NCBI GenBank assembly: GCA_006386115.1
Contig: VFIW01000169.1
Location: forward strand, 1 to 28,633
Length of the DNA stretch: 28,633 bases
From: Globisporangium splendens
Lineage: Eukaryota; Oomycota; Peronosporomycetes; Pythiales; Pythiaceae
Direction: 5' to 3'
Position 1 is the first letter of the stretch; the number at the start of each line of letters is the position of its first letter. Below the pieces are notes generated by a model that ran no database searches, was not told the DNA's origin, and saw only the letters and a list, made by a program, of their open reading frames with translations. A program made the translations under genes and the position numbers. Of this stretch, positions 28,174-28,633 are shown piece by piece.

Positions 28174-28418
28174 AGGGAACTTGACTGGTGACGCGGGCGG
28201 CGTGTCTCTGCCAGTTAAGTGAGTTGCGTCAGCCAATCACTTTAATGGGAATTTTACAGGACTTCAAGTTCAAGTTCAATGGGTTGAACCTCAAACGTAC
28301 CCAAGGTTTTATATATCAGTTCACTACGTTTTTTTTCTGCATGTGTAGGTTTTACGAATATAACCTCTAGGAGCCCTTGGGGTGAATTAGGTGTAGCAAT
28401 GGAAACGTAACTGCTTAT
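28174..28418 (+). repeat. Divergent 3' LTR fragment
   Basis: This stretch aligns with the 3' half of the left LTR (about 2459-2218, reverse complement). Shared blocks include GCCAATCA, GACTTCAAGTTCAAG, GTACCCAAGGTTTTATA and AGGAGCCCTTGGGGT. The gaps and many substitutions are in strong contrast to the neighbouring 28419-28633. It is an older relative with its 5' part missing. Confidence 0.7.
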
Positions 28419-28633
28419 TGTAATGGGCTATACTTAGCCATTACATGAAGGTGGATCTGTTCACAGATCTAGTGTGCCACACACCACCTTCAGTGTGCAT
28501 TGTGGAGAGACAAACAACAAAGGGATTACGGTACGACAATCCCCACATGCACATGTGACGTCATCCCATGACGTCACGAGCGCTCTCTGTGCTGATCAGT
28601 GCAGAATGTTGTCCACATGTACTAATCAGTACA
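28419..28633 (+). repeat. 5' part of a second Gypsy-type LTR (runs off the window)
   Basis: It matches 2736-2522 in reverse complement with five mismatches and no gap over 215 bases (97.7%), starting exactly at TGTAATGG. The element it belongs to would extend to the right in the plus orientation. Confidence 0.85.
28555..28577. promoter_or_regulatory. Double CRE-like palindrome, second LTR
   Basis: GTGACGTCAT-CCC-ATGACGTCAC is the same palindrome as at 2578-2600, unchanged in both arms and centre. Confidence 0.55.

Noticed and set aside
2218..28633. CRISPR array or prokaryotic mobile island
   Set aside because: No regularly spaced direct repeats with unique spacers; introns, LINE and Gypsy elements show a eukaryotic genome.

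Overview
The window looks like accessory DNA of an oomycete (stramenopile) nuclear genome. This rests on short GT-AG introns (68-93 nt), an EGF/beta-repeat secreted-protein fragment of a type I associate with oomycetes, a Ty3/Gypsy LTR element, an RNase H-bearing LINE, and a multigene family of SANT/Myb-like coiled-coil proteins. The assignment is by family resemblance only; no rRNA or tRNA gene is visible.

Layout. 1-2736 (minus strand) is the 5' part of a Ty3/Gypsy element: an LTR at about 2218-2736, a leader, gag with a CCHC zinc knuckle (908-1957), and the start of pol with an aspartic protease, reached through an in-phase A AAA AAC -1 slippery heptamer. 3404-21543 holds the core of the window: six intact intronless paralogues plus one broken copy of a SANT/Myb-like + acidic linker + coiled-coil family (A minus 3404-4951; pseudo-B minus 5099-6184; C plus 6816-8681; D, E, F plus 12785-17484; G, H minus 17798-21543). 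Two unrelated genes sit inside this cluster: a two-exon RluA/Pus9-type pseudouridine synthase (9066-10718) and a damaged five-exon secreted EGF-repeat gene (10766-12620, minus).

22320-28173 (minus) is a decayed LINE: an ORF1 with an in-frame stop, then an ORF2 with endonuclease, reverse transcriptase and RNase H broken by two stops and a frameshift. It abuts a divergent LTR fragment (about 28174-28418), directly followed by the start of a second LTR (28419-28633). That second LTR is an inverted, 97.7% identical match to the one at the left end.

The family genes share a bipartite N-terminal module. The first half is a W-x2-E-E helical SANT-like segment with an F-x-A-L-C-G-G-H-T-x-R-T core in several members. 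The second half is a WF...N-x-K-S-Y-type segment. An acidic Ser/Asp linker and a basic/acidic coiled coil follow. D/E/F form a co-directional tandem with one tail consensus; G/H carry the module twice; A adds a C2H2 zinc finger. They look like nuclear DNA-binding proteins able to dimerise with each other, but no function is proven by the sequence. This cluster, with its acidic W-E-I-L-P motif resembling an Atg8-interacting motif, is the best candidate for an undescribed system here.
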